From [Leptolyngbya] sp. JSC-1 (lineage in GTDB: Bacteria > Cyanobacteriota > Cyanobacteriia > Elainellales > Elainellaceae), in the NCBI GenBank assembly GCA_000733415.1, contig KL662191.1:765463-829462 (forward strand): a stretch of DNA of 64,000 nt, read 5' to 3'. The notes below the pieces were generated by a model. The model was given only the letters and a program-made list of their open reading frames with translations. It was not told the origin of the DNA and did not search any database. Shown piece after piece: positions 35,278-44,932 of the stretch; the first letter of the stretch is position 1, and every line of letters starts with the position of its first letter. The translations under genes and the position numbers were made by a program.

Positions 35278-37416
35278 GTGCATCTTCCTGGGAAGTCTCC
35301 AATCGAGGTCGTGCAGCAACAGTTGGATGCCGTTCTCCACTCTCTTTCGAATCCAGAGCTATCTGCGGCTGAGCGAGCGGCTGCCGTGGCAGAAGTGAGA
35401 CGGCTATTTGAGCTGCTGACTGGCTCTCAAACAGCAGTTCATCCATCTGAACCGCTGATGCACCAGCACCAGCACCAACATCAGTATCAGTATCAGCACG
35501 AGCGCCAACTGATGCAGATCACTCAGAAACTGCGGCAGTCGCTGAATCCGCAAGAGATTTTGGCTCAAACTGCTGTGGCAGCTCAGCAATTGCTCCAGGC
35601 TGATCATGCAGTGGTGTATCAGTTGGTTGATGATTGGATTCATGATCCTGCCAAAACCCAGACGAATCCTCAAGCCATTCCTGTAACAGACTCTGTGGCC
35701 GCGACTATTGTGACTGCAACTCCTAGCTCAGCTAAAACACGGCTAGGCACCACGCTAAACACCGTGCAAGTGAGCGAACTCGTTGCCTTTTGTCAGCAGG
35801 ACATTCCGCTCGGATTTGATGGAAGTAGTGCTCCTATTCCTCCAGCCTTAGTGCCGCTGGTCCAGCCGGGAATGGCTTTGCTAACGGCTCTGATTCAGCG
35901 AGTAAACAAGATTTCGGGCCTGATTGTGGCCTATCAGCAGAGCCAACGGGTTTGGCAGTGGTTTGAGATCGACATTCTTCAGCAAGTGGCCCAGGAGGCC
36001 GCAATTGCGCTACAGCATTCAGAACTCTATCAGCAGGCATACCGGCTGAACTTGGATCTGGAACGGGAGGTGCAGCAGCGCACAGAGCAGTTGAAAAAGG
36101 CGCTGGACTATGAGTCGATGTTGAAACGCATCACTGAGCGCGTACGAGACTCTCTCAACGAAGAGCACATCCTGCAAGCGGTTGTGCAAGAGCTAACGGT
36201 AATTCTGAAGCTGGCGGGCTGTAATGCGGCCTTGTATGACCTGAAGCAGGGCACATCTACGATTCACTACGACTACACCGAATCGATCCCAGCGTCTCAG
36301 GGCAGGGTGGCGCACATGCAGCACTTCCCAGAAATCTACCAGCAACTCCAGCGGGGTTGGTCGTTTCAGTTTTGCTCGCTGTTGCCCAATCCGGTGCGCG
36401 GTCAGGTAGCTATGTTGGCCTGCCCGATCTTGGTTGATCTGCCAGCGCGGGATGTAAATCAATCAGTGCTGGGCGATCTGTGGTTAATTCACCAGAAAGA
36501 CCACCAGTTCGAGGAGCCGGAAATTCGCCTGGTGCAACAGGTGGCTAACCAATGTGCGATTGCGATTCGGCAAGCCCGTCTCTACCAAGCGGCCCAGGGC
36601 CAAGTTCAAGAACTGGCGGAGCTGAACCGGCTCAAGGATGAGTTCCTCAGCACGGTTTCCCATGAACTGCGTACCCCAATTACGAATGTGAAAATGGCGA
36701 TTCACATGCTGCGGGCCGCCGCTCCCCAAGACAACTGGGCTGACGAAAAGTGGAGAGACTATTTCAGCATTTTGGAACAAGAGGCCAACCACGAAGCCGA
36801 TTTGATCAACGATTTGCTCGACTTACAGCAGTTGCAGGCCATGCCGCGCCGCGTTGAACTAGAGACCATACCGCTACCCGAATGGCTGTCTCAAATTATT
36901 GCCCCGTTTCAACCTCGGTTTGTCGCTCGCCAACAATCATTTACTGTGCACTACCCAGTTGATTTGCCGCCGATTACCGCAGAGTCGGCTTCTCTGCGGC
37001 GAGTTTTGGTAGAACTGCTAAATAATGCCTGCAAATACACCGTTCCCGGTGGTCAGATTAGTCTGAAGGTTGACTGTATTGATTATGCTGATAGTGATTA
37101 TGCTGACAATGACTATGTTGCCAACAATGTCGGCACTGGGGAAGTTGCGCATGAATCTGATCCCATTTCCGGGGTTGCGTTTATGATTTGCAATCAAGCA
37201 ACGATCCCGGCGACTGAGTTACCCAAAATCTTCGATAAGTTCTATCGTTGCCCGAACGCCGATCCGTGGAAACAGGGTGGCACCGGGTTGGGCTTAGCGT
37301 TAGTACAGAAGCTGGTTGAACGTTTGCAAGGCGAGTTGCAGGTCACTAGCACGGATGGATGGACAAAATTCACGCTTAGGCTTCCCTCTTCCCTGGCTGG
37401 GAAAACAAGGAGCTAA
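35278..37416 (+). CDS. Soluble sensor histidine kinase with two GAF domains
   Basis: 712 residues from GTG 35278, which follows GGAGG by 5 bases; an upstream ATG at 35230 would overlap the previous gene. Domains in order: N-terminal helices, a short HQHQHQYQYQ run, GAF-like domain 1 (about 75-260), GAF-like domain 2 (about 285-445), HisKA with FLSTVSHELRTPITN (phospho-His), and the HATPase with LVELLNNACKYT (N box), FDKFYRCPNADPW and TGLGLALVQKL (G box). There are no membrane helices, so it senses a cytoplasmic signal. The YihY gene starts 4 bases after its stop. No response regulator is adjacent. Confidence 0.92.
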   Translation: MHLPGKSPIEVVQQQLDAVLHSLSNPELSAAERAAAVAEVRRLFELLTGSQTAVHPSEPLMHQHQHQHQYQYQHERQLMQITQKLRQSLNPQEILAQTAVAAQQLLQADHAVVYQLVDDWIHDPAKTQTNPQAIPVTDSVAATIVTATPSSAKTRLGTTLNTVQVSELVAFCQQDIPLGFDGSSAPIPPALVPLVQPGMALLTALIQRVNKISGLIVAYQQSQRVWQWFEIDILQQVAQEAAIALQHSELYQQAYRLNLDLEREVQQRTEQLKKALDYESMLKRITERVRDSLNEEHILQAVVQELTVILKLAGCNAALYDLKQGTSTIHYDYTESIPASQGRVAHMQHFPEIYQQLQRGWSFQFCSLLPNPVRGQVAMLACPILVDLPARDVNQSVLGDLWLIHQKDHQFEEPEIRLVQQVANQCAIAIRQARLYQAAQGQVQELAELNRLKDEFLSTVSHELRTPITNVKMAIHMLRAAAPQDNWADEKWRDYFSILEQEANHEADLINDLLDLQQLQAMPRRVELETIPLPEWLSQIIAPFQPRFVARQQSFTVHYPVDLPPITAESASLRRVLVELLNNACKYTVPGGQISLKVDCIDYADSDYADNDYVANNVGTGEVAHESDPISGVAFMICNQATIPATELPKIFDKFYRCPNADPWKQGGTGLGLALVQKLVERLQGELQVTSTDGWTKFTLRLPSSLAGKTRS

Positions 37417-37420
37417 ACCC

Positions 37421-38437
37421 ATGCACCCGCAGAGGGATCGACCGAGTCAGAAAACCAGTTCTACTCGTTCTGCCCAACTGCCTCCTGGGGGTGCTATTGG
37501 ATCCAACCGCTTTCTTCGCTTTTTTCGCTATCTGAATTGGCACACTATTTGCAAAACCATCAGAGCCGCAGGTGAACAGCGGCTGCCCGGACTAGCAGCC
37601 GAGATGGCCTACAATGCGATGCTCTCACTATTCCCGGCAATTCTGGCAATCCTCACCGCTATTGGGTTGTTCCGTCCATTACAGGTCACATTTGCAGCTC
37701 TGGCTAGCCAGCTGAGTGAGGTGGTGCCTGCCGAAGCCTTGTGGCTGATTCAGGGCTTTGCCGATGCTGTCAGCGGTACTCGCGATCGTGGCCTGTTCTC
37801 GATTAGCTTCGTATTAGCGCTGTGGATCGCTTCGGGTGCCCTGAGTGCAGCAATGGCCGCTCTGGATCAAATTCACTGCATTCCTCGTCAACTGGTTCGT
37901 CCATTTTGGAAAGCGAGACTGATTGCCCTAGGGCTGACCATTGGCACAATTTTGCTGCTGCTACTGGCGGTCGGGCTGCTGTTTGTCAGCGACGTGGCGG
38001 TGCGAAACGTGGCTGAGTACAGCGGCTCATTCCGGTTTGGGTTATTGCGGCTGTGGCAACTGCTCACCTTTCCCTTGGTGTTAGGAATCATGTCCCTTAC
38101 CTTTGGTTTCATTTACCGCTACGGACCAAGTCGCTGGAACCCAGGCCAACCAATCATGCCAGGAGCTGTATTAGCTGCTGTGCTCTGGGCAATTATTTCC
38201 AACCTGTTTCGCCTCTATGCACAGCACTTCGGCAATTACAATCAGGTCTATGGCACGGTCGGAGCGGTGATTGTGCTAATGCTGTGGCTCTACCTCAGTT
38301 CGCTGGTGCTACTGATCGGAGATCAGTTGAATGTAACCGTGGGTCGGGCCATGCGACCGGGACAGGGTAGGCGTAGAAGGGATCGAGGAGATCGAGGAGT
38401 AGGGAGAAACCGTGAGGAGCGGATCGAACGTTTCTAG
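37421..38437 (+). CDS. YihY/BrkB-family membrane protein
   Basis: 338 residues from ATG 37421, with AAGGAG 8 bases upstream. Six membrane segments and family motifs: LAAEMAYNAMLSLFPAILA, FSISFVLALWIASGA, FIYRYGPSRWNPGQPIMPG and YAQHFGNYNQVYGTVGAVIV. The basic C-terminal tail RRRRDRGDRG is cytoplasmic. The family was once called ribonuclease BN but is now regarded as transporter-like. Tight spacing (4 bases) behind the kinase gene indicates one transcript. Confidence 0.92.
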   Translation: MHPQRDRPSQKTSSTRSAQLPPGGAIGSNRFLRFFRYLNWHTICKTIRAAGEQRLPGLAAEMAYNAMLSLFPAILAILTAIGLFRPLQVTFAALASQLSEVVPAEALWLIQGFADAVSGTRDRGLFSISFVLALWIASGALSAAMAALDQIHCIPRQLVRPFWKARLIALGLTIGTILLLLLAVGLLFVSDVAVRNVAEYSGSFRFGLLRLWQLLTFPLVLGIMSLTFGFIYRYGPSRWNPGQPIMPGAVLAAVLWAIISNLFRLYAQHFGNYNQVYGTVGAVIVLMLWLYLSSLVLLIGDQLNVTVGRAMRPGQGRRRRDRGDRGVGRNREERIERF

Positions 38438-38632
38438 TTAATCAAATCCTCAAGCAAATTTCCAACTAAAGTCTTAATTGCTCAAATAGGTAGCGCATTT
38501 CCAGACAAGTGATATAACATGCTTGCACTAATGGTCTTGCATTAATGGTTTTGCCCTCATTGGTTTTGCACAAATCTGCATGAAGCATTGCATAGGGAAG
38601 GCCAGCATCGCAAAGCACTGGAGGTTGCAATC

Positions 38633-40552
38633 ATGGGACGATTGGGAACAAAACAAGCAATGACGCTCCTGCCTTGGCTGGGAGGAATGGGGCTAGGAGT
38701 AGCTGTGGTAGTCACAGTTCCAGTTCAGGCTGCCACTCTGAATACCTGGCAGTTTGATCCGGGTACCCATCAGCTTGTGATTACCTTACCAAAGGGCGTC
38801 ACGCCCCAATACCATTTGGCCGCAGAACCAGCGCGGATTGTGATCGATTTACCGAATACGGATGTGGGGATGGTGCCGGTACAACAGTCCTACGATGGTG
38901 CAGTGCGACAGATTCGGGTAGCCCAATTCCAGCCAGGAGTAGCTCGTATTGTTCTAGAGCTGTCACCAGAGGCAGTTTTAGCACCGGGTCAGGTGGAGTT
39001 ACGCCCCCTGGATAGTGCAGATGGCAATGCAGATGGGAACACGGGTAGCAACAGTCAACGCTGGGCTTTGCGTCCGCTACTGGTTACTGATGCACCCAAC
39101 CCAACCATTGCGCAAGCAGATGAACCAGCTGGCAATCAAGCTAGCGCTGAGACTACAAGTGGGTCTTCTCAATCTACGGCTGAGTCTGCTCCTCAACCAG
39201 GAGTGCAACCAGAAGCGCAAAATGAGCCTCAGTCTGCTCCCCAACCGGCAGCACAAAATGAAGCTCAACCCGTGGCTGAATCTACACCCCAGCCTGTGGC
39301 ACAAGATCAAACCCAGCCAACTTCCCGCCCTGTAGAGCAACCTGCTCCATCGGTAGTGCCGTCCCAACCGTCGATCGCTCCGACCGAGAATACAGCCACC
39401 AATCCAGCCGAAATCTCAGCCGAAACCCCAGCCGAAAACACTACAGGGAATAGACCTGCAGCGACTGCATCGGTTGCAGCGGCTCCAACCGTTCCAGCAC
39501 CTGTAGACGATGCCTCTGCGTCTGAGGCGACAACTGATTCGGCAACGCCCAACCGCCCCAGTGATGCTCAGGCTGCGGTACCTGCCGACGCTGAAGTGGC
39601 TGCCAGCGAAAGTGCTAGCAATCCCTTACCCCCCTTAGAACCAGGTGCAGTCGAAATTCCGGTAGAACTAGAGGCGGCTCCCGCAACAACAGCGGCAGAA
39701 CCCACCGCGCCTCCCGCACCCACAGCTGCGGCTCCAGTTCCGGCTCCAACTTCGGCTCCGACAGTAGTTACAGCACCCCAACTGCCAGCTCCGACTGCCA
39801 CTGCCAATCCTGAAACCCCTGAAATTCGCTCAACTAGCCCAACCGCGCTCAGTGCTCCATTGCCAGTCGATTTCTCTACCCCTCCGGCGGAACTTCCCCC
39901 AGCAACCGGAACGGCTGCGGCTCTGGTCGTACCCAGTGTGGGGCAGGCTGCAATTACCGCACCCACTCCCGTTCCCACTTCAGGCACCCTCTCATTTCCC
40001 AGACCAACCGCAAGCGGTGTGAGTGTGCCTTCGATCAACACAGTAACGGCAGAAAACCCAGCTGCAAACCCGACCGAAAGCTCAAGCGAAACTTCAGCTG
40101 CAAACTCGTCGCCCCAGCCCACTGCCGAACGGCCTGCTGCCGAGCCAGCCCCCCAACCCACTGCGACTTCATTTCCTCAGCCAGGTGGTTCTGCGCCCGT
40201 AGCGCCTGCACCATCATTTCCCTCGCCTGCTGCAACGGCTGTGGTGCCTCAACCCATTCCGGCCCAGCCCAGTCCCCCAGCGAGTCCAGCTCAGCCAGCT
40301 CCCACGCCTGTGATCTCGTTTGGGCAACCCTTCGCCATCAGTCCCATCAGTCAACCCGTTGCACCGACCAGTGCAGCTTCTCCCGCATCCGTTCCGACCA
40401 ATGGAGCAATTCCGTTCGGTCAACCTTTACCCATTGGACAGGCAAATGCGCCCACAGCACCCAACCCAGCGGCACCTGCGTCAGTCACCCCAACCCCGGC
40501 AACTAACGGCATCCCCGTGATCGAGTTCGGCCAGCCGCTGCCAGTTCCATAG
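38633..40552 (+). CDS. AMIN-domain protein with very long Pro/Ala-rich tail
   Basis: 639 residues from ATG 38633, with GGAGG 8 bases upstream. A signal peptide (WLGGMGLGVAVVVTVPVQA) leads to one AMIN domain (about 35-130: WQFDPGTHQLVITLP, RIVIDLPNT, VRQIRVAQFQPGVARIVLEL). AMIN domains target cell-wall amidases and secretins to peptidoglycan or the septum. The remaining 500 residues are low complexity, rich in Pro, Ala, Thr, Gln, Glu and Ser, ending with three copies of a short motif ISFGQPF/IPFGQPL/IEFGQPL. There is no amidase or secretin domain, so this is a wall-binding protein with a long flexible arm. Confidence 0.88.
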   Translation: MGRLGTKQAMTLLPWLGGMGLGVAVVVTVPVQAATLNTWQFDPGTHQLVITLPKGVTPQYHLAAEPARIVIDLPNTDVGMVPVQQSYDGAVRQIRVAQFQPGVARIVLELSPEAVLAPGQVELRPLDSADGNADGNTGSNSQRWALRPLLVTDAPNPTIAQADEPAGNQASAETTSGSSQSTAESAPQPGVQPEAQNEPQSAPQPAAQNEAQPVAESTPQPVAQDQTQPTSRPVEQPAPSVVPSQPSIAPTENTATNPAEISAETPAENTTGNRPAATASVAAAPTVPAPVDDASASEATTDSATPNRPSDAQAAVPADAEVAASESASNPLPPLEPGAVEIPVELEAAPATTAAEPTAPPAPTAAAPVPAPTSAPTVVTAPQLPAPTATANPETPEIRSTSPTALSAPLPVDFSTPPAELPPATGTAAALVVPSVGQAAITAPTPVPTSGTLSFPRPTASGVSVPSINTVTAENPAANPTESSSETSAANSSPQPTAERPAAEPAPQPTATSFPQPGGSAPVAPAPSFPSPAATAVVPQPIPAQPSPPASPAQPAPTPVISFGQPFAISPISQPVAPTSAASPASVPTNGAIPFGQPLPIGQANAPTAPNPAAPASVTPTPATNGIPVIEFGQPLPVP

Positions 40553-40649
40553 TCAAGTATCAACAGTCAAGTCTCAACTTGCCCATAGATTCAATCACAC
40601 AGCCAGCCGGTGTGCCTAGCTGAAGTAGCTTGCAGGTCGGAAACATTGT

Positions 40650-40877
40650 CTAGCTCGGAGTATTCTGCAATTCTGGGCGCTCTTCCGGCACAATAGCGCC
40701 TTCTACCGGACAAACTTGCAGGCAGATCCCACAGTCAATGCAGGTAGTGAAATCGATCCAATACCAGTCAGTGCCCTTGGTATTTTTGCCTGGACCTTCG
40801 TGGATACAGGCAACCGGGCAGGCGTCAACGCAATCGGCTACGCCTTCGCAAGTGTTTGTAACAATCGTGTGCGGCAT
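40650..40877 (-). CDS. Ferredoxin, bacterial type with two iron-sulfur cluster motifs
   Basis: 75 residues. The second motif is standard (CIDCGICLQVCP, CxxCxxCxxxC). The first is spaced unusually: Cys10-x5-Cys16-x3-Cys20-x3-Cys24 (CEGVADCVDACPVAC), as in seven-iron-like ferredoxins, so it may hold a [3Fe-4S] or [4Fe-4S] cluster. Length and sequence match small cyanobacterial ferredoxins of the Fed8 kind as I recall them. It is monocistronic and divergent from the hydrolase at 41114. Confidence 0.92.
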   Translation of the reverse strand: MPHTIVTNTCEGVADCVDACPVACIHEGPGKNTKGTDWYWIDFTTCIDCGICLQVCPVEGAIVPEERPELQNTPS

Positions 40878-41113
40878 AGTAGTCCAAAACTCTCAAAGCA
40901 TCTCAACTGACCGCAACTGACTCTGGTTTGCCCAGAGAACTAGGCCCAGAATCAGTCAGGGTCGCTTTACAGTGTAACGGTCAAGTGTGGCGATCCGGGT
41001 CAATCTCCTAACAACGCGATCACTGCCCTAGCATTAGAATAGATTAAGAAACGTAAAATATTTCCAATCACCATCTCAATAAACTCTCTGAATAAACTCT
41101 CTGAATAAACACT

Positions 41114-42040
41114 GTGACGACTCAGATTTCTTCGACTGCCGCAACTCCTTCTTCTACTCCGCTCGAAACTCGTTTTTGGACTTGGCAAGGGCATCGCATC
41201 GCCTATGCAGTTCAGGGCAGCGGAGTTCCCTTGATTCTCATTCACGGCTTTGGTGCATCGATTGGGCATTGGCGACAAAACATTCCCGTCATAGCGGCGG
41301 CTGGCTATCGCGTTTTTGCGGTGGATTTATTAGGCTTTGGCAAGTCGGACAAGCCTCTGGTCGATTACCGTCTGGAGCTATGGCAAGAGATGTTGGCGGA
41401 CTTTTGGCAGACCCACGTTCAAGAACCCGCTGTGTTTATTGGTAATTCGATTGGCGCGTTGCTCGGTCTGATAATGCTAGCCAACCATCCCGATAAAGCT
41501 CGAGCAGGCGTACTGCTAAATGCGGCAGGAGGATTGAACCATCGTCCAGAAGAGCTAAATTGGCCGTTGCGGACGGTAATGGCAGGATTTACCAAGCTGG
41601 TCAGTTCCAATCTGGTCGGCCCCTTTCTGTTTAATCGAATTCGGCAAAAGCCTCGTCTGCGTCGCACCTTGCAGCAAGTCTACCGGGACCACACAGCCAT
41701 CACTGATGAGCTGATTGATCTAATCTACGAACCTGCCTGCGATCCGGGTGCCCAAAAAGTATTCGCCACGATTCTGACCGCACCGCCCGGCCCCAAACCA
41801 GAAGATTTGCTGCCCCACATCAGTCAACCACTGCTCGTCCTCTGGGGTGAAGCCGATCCCTGGACGCCGATCACGGGGGCAACCCTATATCGAGAGTTGG
41901 CAGCCCAATCGGAGCAGGTGCAGTTTGTGCCCATTCCGAATGCGGGCCACTGTCCTCATGATGAGTGCCCGGAGCGGGTCAACGTTCAGATCATCGACTG
42001 GTTGAATTCGCAAATCCAACATCTATCAAGTCGTCCATGA
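41114..42040 (+). CDS. Alpha/beta hydrolase (pheophytinase-like branch)
   Basis: 308 residues starting at GTG 41114. Catalytic triad candidates are Ser in GNSIGALLG, Asp in WGEADPWTP and His in NAGHCPHDECPE. The oxyanion region is LIHGFGASIGHWRQN. The arrangement and AGHCPHDE segment resemble the cyanobacterial relatives of plant pheophytinase, but substrate is not proven. Its last codon overlaps the start of the lipase-like gene (ATGA), so the two are translationally coupled. Confidence 0.9.
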   Translation: MTTQISSTAATPSSTPLETRFWTWQGHRIAYAVQGSGVPLILIHGFGASIGHWRQNIPVIAAAGYRVFAVDLLGFGKSDKPLVDYRLELWQEMLADFWQTHVQEPAVFIGNSIGALLGLIMLANHPDKARAGVLLNAAGGLNHRPEELNWPLRTVMAGFTKLVSSNLVGPFLFNRIRQKPRLRRTLQQVYRDHTAITDELIDLIYEPACDPGAQKVFATILTAPPGPKPEDLLPHISQPLLVLWGEADPWTPITGATLYRELAAQSEQVQFVPIPNAGHCPHDECPERVNVQIIDWLNSQIQHLSSRP

Positions 42041-42738
42041 GCCTGCCGACTGTAATTCTGCCCGGTTATCTAGCGGGTGCTCCCCCCTACCGGGAAATGG
42101 AGCAAGCGCTGCAAAGCTTAGGTTGTCCGGCTGTGACGGTGCCCTTGCGCCGCCAAGATTGGTTCCCGACTTTGGGAGGACGGTCAGTTTTGCCAATCCT
42201 GCAACGGTTAGATCAAACCGTGAAACAGGTAATGCAGACAACCAATAGCGAGGGAATCAACCTGATTGGCCATTCCGCCGGCGGATGGATTTGCCGTATT
42301 TATCTCGGTGAAGTTCCCTACAATGTCTATCCCAGCGACAGTACGAGAGTTTGTCTATGGAAGGCCCATCCTGTAGTCAAAACCCTAGTGACGCTAGGAA
42401 CGCCCCACATCAGCCAGGAACGCTGGACCAAACGTAACCTGGATTTTGTCAAAACCCACTATCCGGGAGCATTTCATTCCACCGTCCGCTATGTTTGCGT
42501 CGCCGGAAAGTCTGCCTATGGCAAGCGTAGCTTCGGCAACTGGTTCACCTACAGCAGCTACGAACTCACCTGCGGCCAAGGAGAATGCTGGGGAGATGGC
42601 GTTACGCCCATTGCAGCCGCCCAGCTAGAAGGTGCCGAAAACCTAATCCTAGAAGACGTATGGCACTCTCCCCGTCCAGGTAGGCTGTGGTACGGCTCCG
42701 CGACAGTGGTATCCACCTGGGCCAAATACCTGGTTTAA
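42037..42738 (+). CDS. Lipase-like alpha/beta hydrolase
   Basis: 233 residues from ATG 42037, overlapping the preceding stop as ATGA. VILPGYLAGAPPYREM begins the fold and the nucleophile elbow is GHSAGGWICRIYLGE. VTLGTPHISQERW follows; an Asp in GECWGDGVTPIAAAQL and His in LEDVWHSPRPG complete a plausible triad. Lipases of this kind cleave membrane or storage lipids. Coupling to the hydrolase at 41114 suggests a shared lipid or pigment-ester substrate chain. Confidence 0.88.
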   Translation: MSLPTVILPGYLAGAPPYREMEQALQSLGCPAVTVPLRRQDWFPTLGGRSVLPILQRLDQTVKQVMQTTNSEGINLIGHSAGGWICRIYLGEVPYNVYPSDSTRVCLWKAHPVVKTLVTLGTPHISQERWTKRNLDFVKTHYPGAFHSTVRYVCVAGKSAYGKRSFGNWFTYSSYELTCGQGECWGDGVTPIAAAQLEGAENLILEDVWHSPRPGRLWYGSATVVSTWAKYLV

Positions 42739-42871
42739 GGATTGGCCCTATTCATCAATGCACACATTCCCCACTTTCCCACCTCCATCACCCCTTGCTT
42801 CAAATAACGTTACAATCAGTTAGACTACTCAATTAAACTACGTTGATTAAATCTACAGAGGGCGGCTCTGC

Positions 42872-43258
42872 ATGGTGATCGAGGTTTTACCATTTCAATT
42901 CAAGCTTGATACAACGCTGCTGGCGGGCATTAGCTTGTGGTCGCTAGCCCTCTATCTGGGCTTTTTCCCCCTGAGTGAGTGGGTGATGGAACGGTTGGCA
43001 GCCTGGATGAATCGGGTAGAACAATCGCTCTACACCTCTAGAAAGGAATTCGAGCGGACTCGGCAAGTCCGGGAATCGCAAAATGCGTTTTATGCGTCCC
43101 TGCTCAGTACGGTGCCATTTGTCGTGCTAGGAGTTTTGTGCAATTGGGGTATTGCCGCCAGCTTGGGCCACAGTTGGACCATCAGCATGGGCATTATTGC
43201 CTGCATTGGTTGCGGTGTGTATGAACTGGGGCGGCGAGACGGACAGTCGGTTAAGTGA
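42872..43258 (+). CDS. Conserved hypothetical membrane protein
   Basis: 128 residues. An N-terminal membrane helix (about 18-36), an amphipathic charged region (MERLAAWMNRVEQSLYTSRKE inferred as cytoplasmic), then two further hydrophobic segments. GAGGGCGG lies upstream of the ATG. No recognised family beyond cyanobacterial hypotheticals. It follows the lipase gene by 133 bases. Confidence 0.7.
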   Translation: MVIEVLPFQFKLDTTLLAGISLWSLALYLGFFPLSEWVMERLAAWMNRVEQSLYTSRKEFERTRQVRESQNAFYASLLSTVPFVVLGVLCNWGIAASLGHSWTISMGIIACIGCGVYELGRRDGQSVK

Positions 43259-43283
43259 TTCGGTCAAACAGTCAATCTCACAC

Positions 43284-44873
43284 TTACAGCGACCGTTCCA
43301 ACTTCAGCGTTTCTCCAGCCTGAAGTCGCTTTACCTGCTCAGTCAAATCGAGCCATTCTTGCAACTGCCCGCTTTGAAATGTGCGGCTCATCACAACGTA
43401 GATTGACGTTTGATCGCCACCAATTCCAGCCGAAATCACGTTACTCCAATCATTCGCTCGCAGCTCATCCGTGATGTTCCAGTGATCGTCTTGCCAGTGT
43501 AACCGGCGCATAAACTGAAACGGTGCGTCGCTTTTGCCAACAATCAGAACTTTTTGTAGTAGGCTACGAACCAGATTGGGGTAAAAACGTCCGATCGTCA
43601 GCATCACCACCCGCAGAATCATCAAATTCAACGGCGTCATTTGCTTTTGCTTAGCCCAGCCCAGCTGACCACGAATCAGAACTTCGTCTTCGCCAACATC
43701 GACGGTATAGTCACTGACTAGATGCCCTACCGCATTCCTAACTTTCCTACCTTGCCGCACCTGTAACGAGAACTGCGTGTCTGAAGCAATCAGTTCACCA
43801 TTACGAAACAGCTTGAACACACCACCCTTATTCAACGCCAGATAAAGCTCTGTGCCCTGTCGCCGGTCGATCAAAACTCGCGCTTGCTGCAGCCAGATAC
43901 GCTGCTCAGGACGCTCGGCTAAGGGAGGACGATGCTCCACAAAATCATGCCAAGCCAACAAGTAATTCCAGGTGTGATGACCAATGATGTGATCATCCGC
44001 GTAGCAGGGAGCTTTGCCATTCGCCAGTCCTTGCAGAAAGCGGTCGTTGATTGTCAATGCCTCTGGCAGCCAGTGACCTACTAGCTCAAAGCCATGAGGA
44101 AAAAAATTATAGGTGTTACGACTAGTGTATTCGCCACCAAAGGACCCATCGGAATGCACGAAATGAGCTGCCAATGCAACTGCCTTAATCAGCGATTCCT
44201 TCAACTGTGGCGTGGGATTGAGTTGGTGAAGGCGCGCTAAGCAGGAAATCGTCAGCGTCTGATAGCCCGGATCGCAGCCCTCGTATTCTTGAAACCAGCC
44301 TTCTTGATTCTGCCAGGCAAACACCTGCTCTAGGCGTTGAGCTTTGGCTCGGTCCCAACGATTGGTTTGCAGCAGACGGGACAACAGTTCCAGACAGAGC
44401 ACAATCAAAGCTTGATGGTTGGTCAGCCGCCCGCTTTCCTGATGATGCGCCAACCAATCAGCTCGTTTGGCAAAAAACTCTAGCAGTGTTGGGTTGTTGA
44501 GGCCCAGCCGCGAATAGCTTTCCACACAGGCCAAAAGGGAAAAAGCTGCCGCTCCGCCAGCTCGCTCAAACGGAAAATAGTCATCACAGGAGCCATCGGG
44601 ATGGGCGCTTTTGGCTGCATAGTGAATGCCCGCCTCTACCCATTGCTTCAGGACCGGCTGACGATAAAACGGATTGCCTGAAAGATCAGTGCTGTAGACC
44701 AAGGCCAACGGCAGCACAAACTCCTGCGACATGCCACTAGGAAAATCAATGATCTTGTAGTGCCAAAAGTTGCGATCAAAACAGCCGTAGGTGGGGCTAT
44801 GGGGATTGCGATCCAGTAGGGTGAGAATTTTGGGAATTTGCGCTAGTGCTTCGCGGGCAAACAGATCTTTCAT
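43284..44873 (-). CDS. Hypothetical protein with (alpha/alpha) toroid-like N-terminal domain
   Basis: 529 residues, no signal peptide or membrane segment. The N-terminal 300 residues alternate helices with Gly/Asp turns such as AHPDGSCDDYFPFERAGG, QNQEGWFQEYEGCDPGYQ and VHSDGSFGGEYTSRNTY, which resemble the repeats of alpha-toroid enzymes (terpene cyclase, glycoside hydrolase and polysaccharide lyase folds). The C-terminal 200 residues are beta-rich. This two-part build resembles heparinase/alginate-lyase-type proteins, so a polysaccharide role is possible. No catalytic residue can be named. Neighbours give no hint. Confidence 0.75.
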   Translation of the reverse strand: MKDLFAREALAQIPKILTLLDRNPHSPTYGCFDRNFWHYKIIDFPSGMSQEFVLPLALVYSTDLSGNPFYRQPVLKQWVEAGIHYAAKSAHPDGSCDDYFPFERAGGAAAFSLLACVESYSRLGLNNPTLLEFFAKRADWLAHHQESGRLTNHQALIVLCLELLSRLLQTNRWDRAKAQRLEQVFAWQNQEGWFQEYEGCDPGYQTLTISCLARLHQLNPTPQLKESLIKAVALAAHFVHSDGSFGGEYTSRNTYNFFPHGFELVGHWLPEALTINDRFLQGLANGKAPCYADDHIIGHHTWNYLLAWHDFVEHRPPLAERPEQRIWLQQARVLIDRRQGTELYLALNKGGVFKLFRNGELIASDTQFSLQVRQGRKVRNAVGHLVSDYTVDVGEDEVLIRGQLGWAKQKQMTPLNLMILRVVMLTIGRFYPNLVRSLLQKVLIVGKSDAPFQFMRRLHWQDDHWNITDELRANDWSNVISAGIGGDQTSIYVVMSRTFQSGQLQEWLDLTEQVKRLQAGETLKLERSL

Positions 44874-44932
44874 GCATGATTGTTCAGCAGATTCGGCAAG
44901 GATCTAAACAATAGCAGCAAAAGTAGCAGCAA

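Noticed and set aside
39568..40161. Long minus-strand frame rich in Gly, Ala and Val
   Set aside because: Shadow of the Pro/Ala-rich tail of the AMIN gene; low-complexity GC-rich codons keep the opposite strand open.
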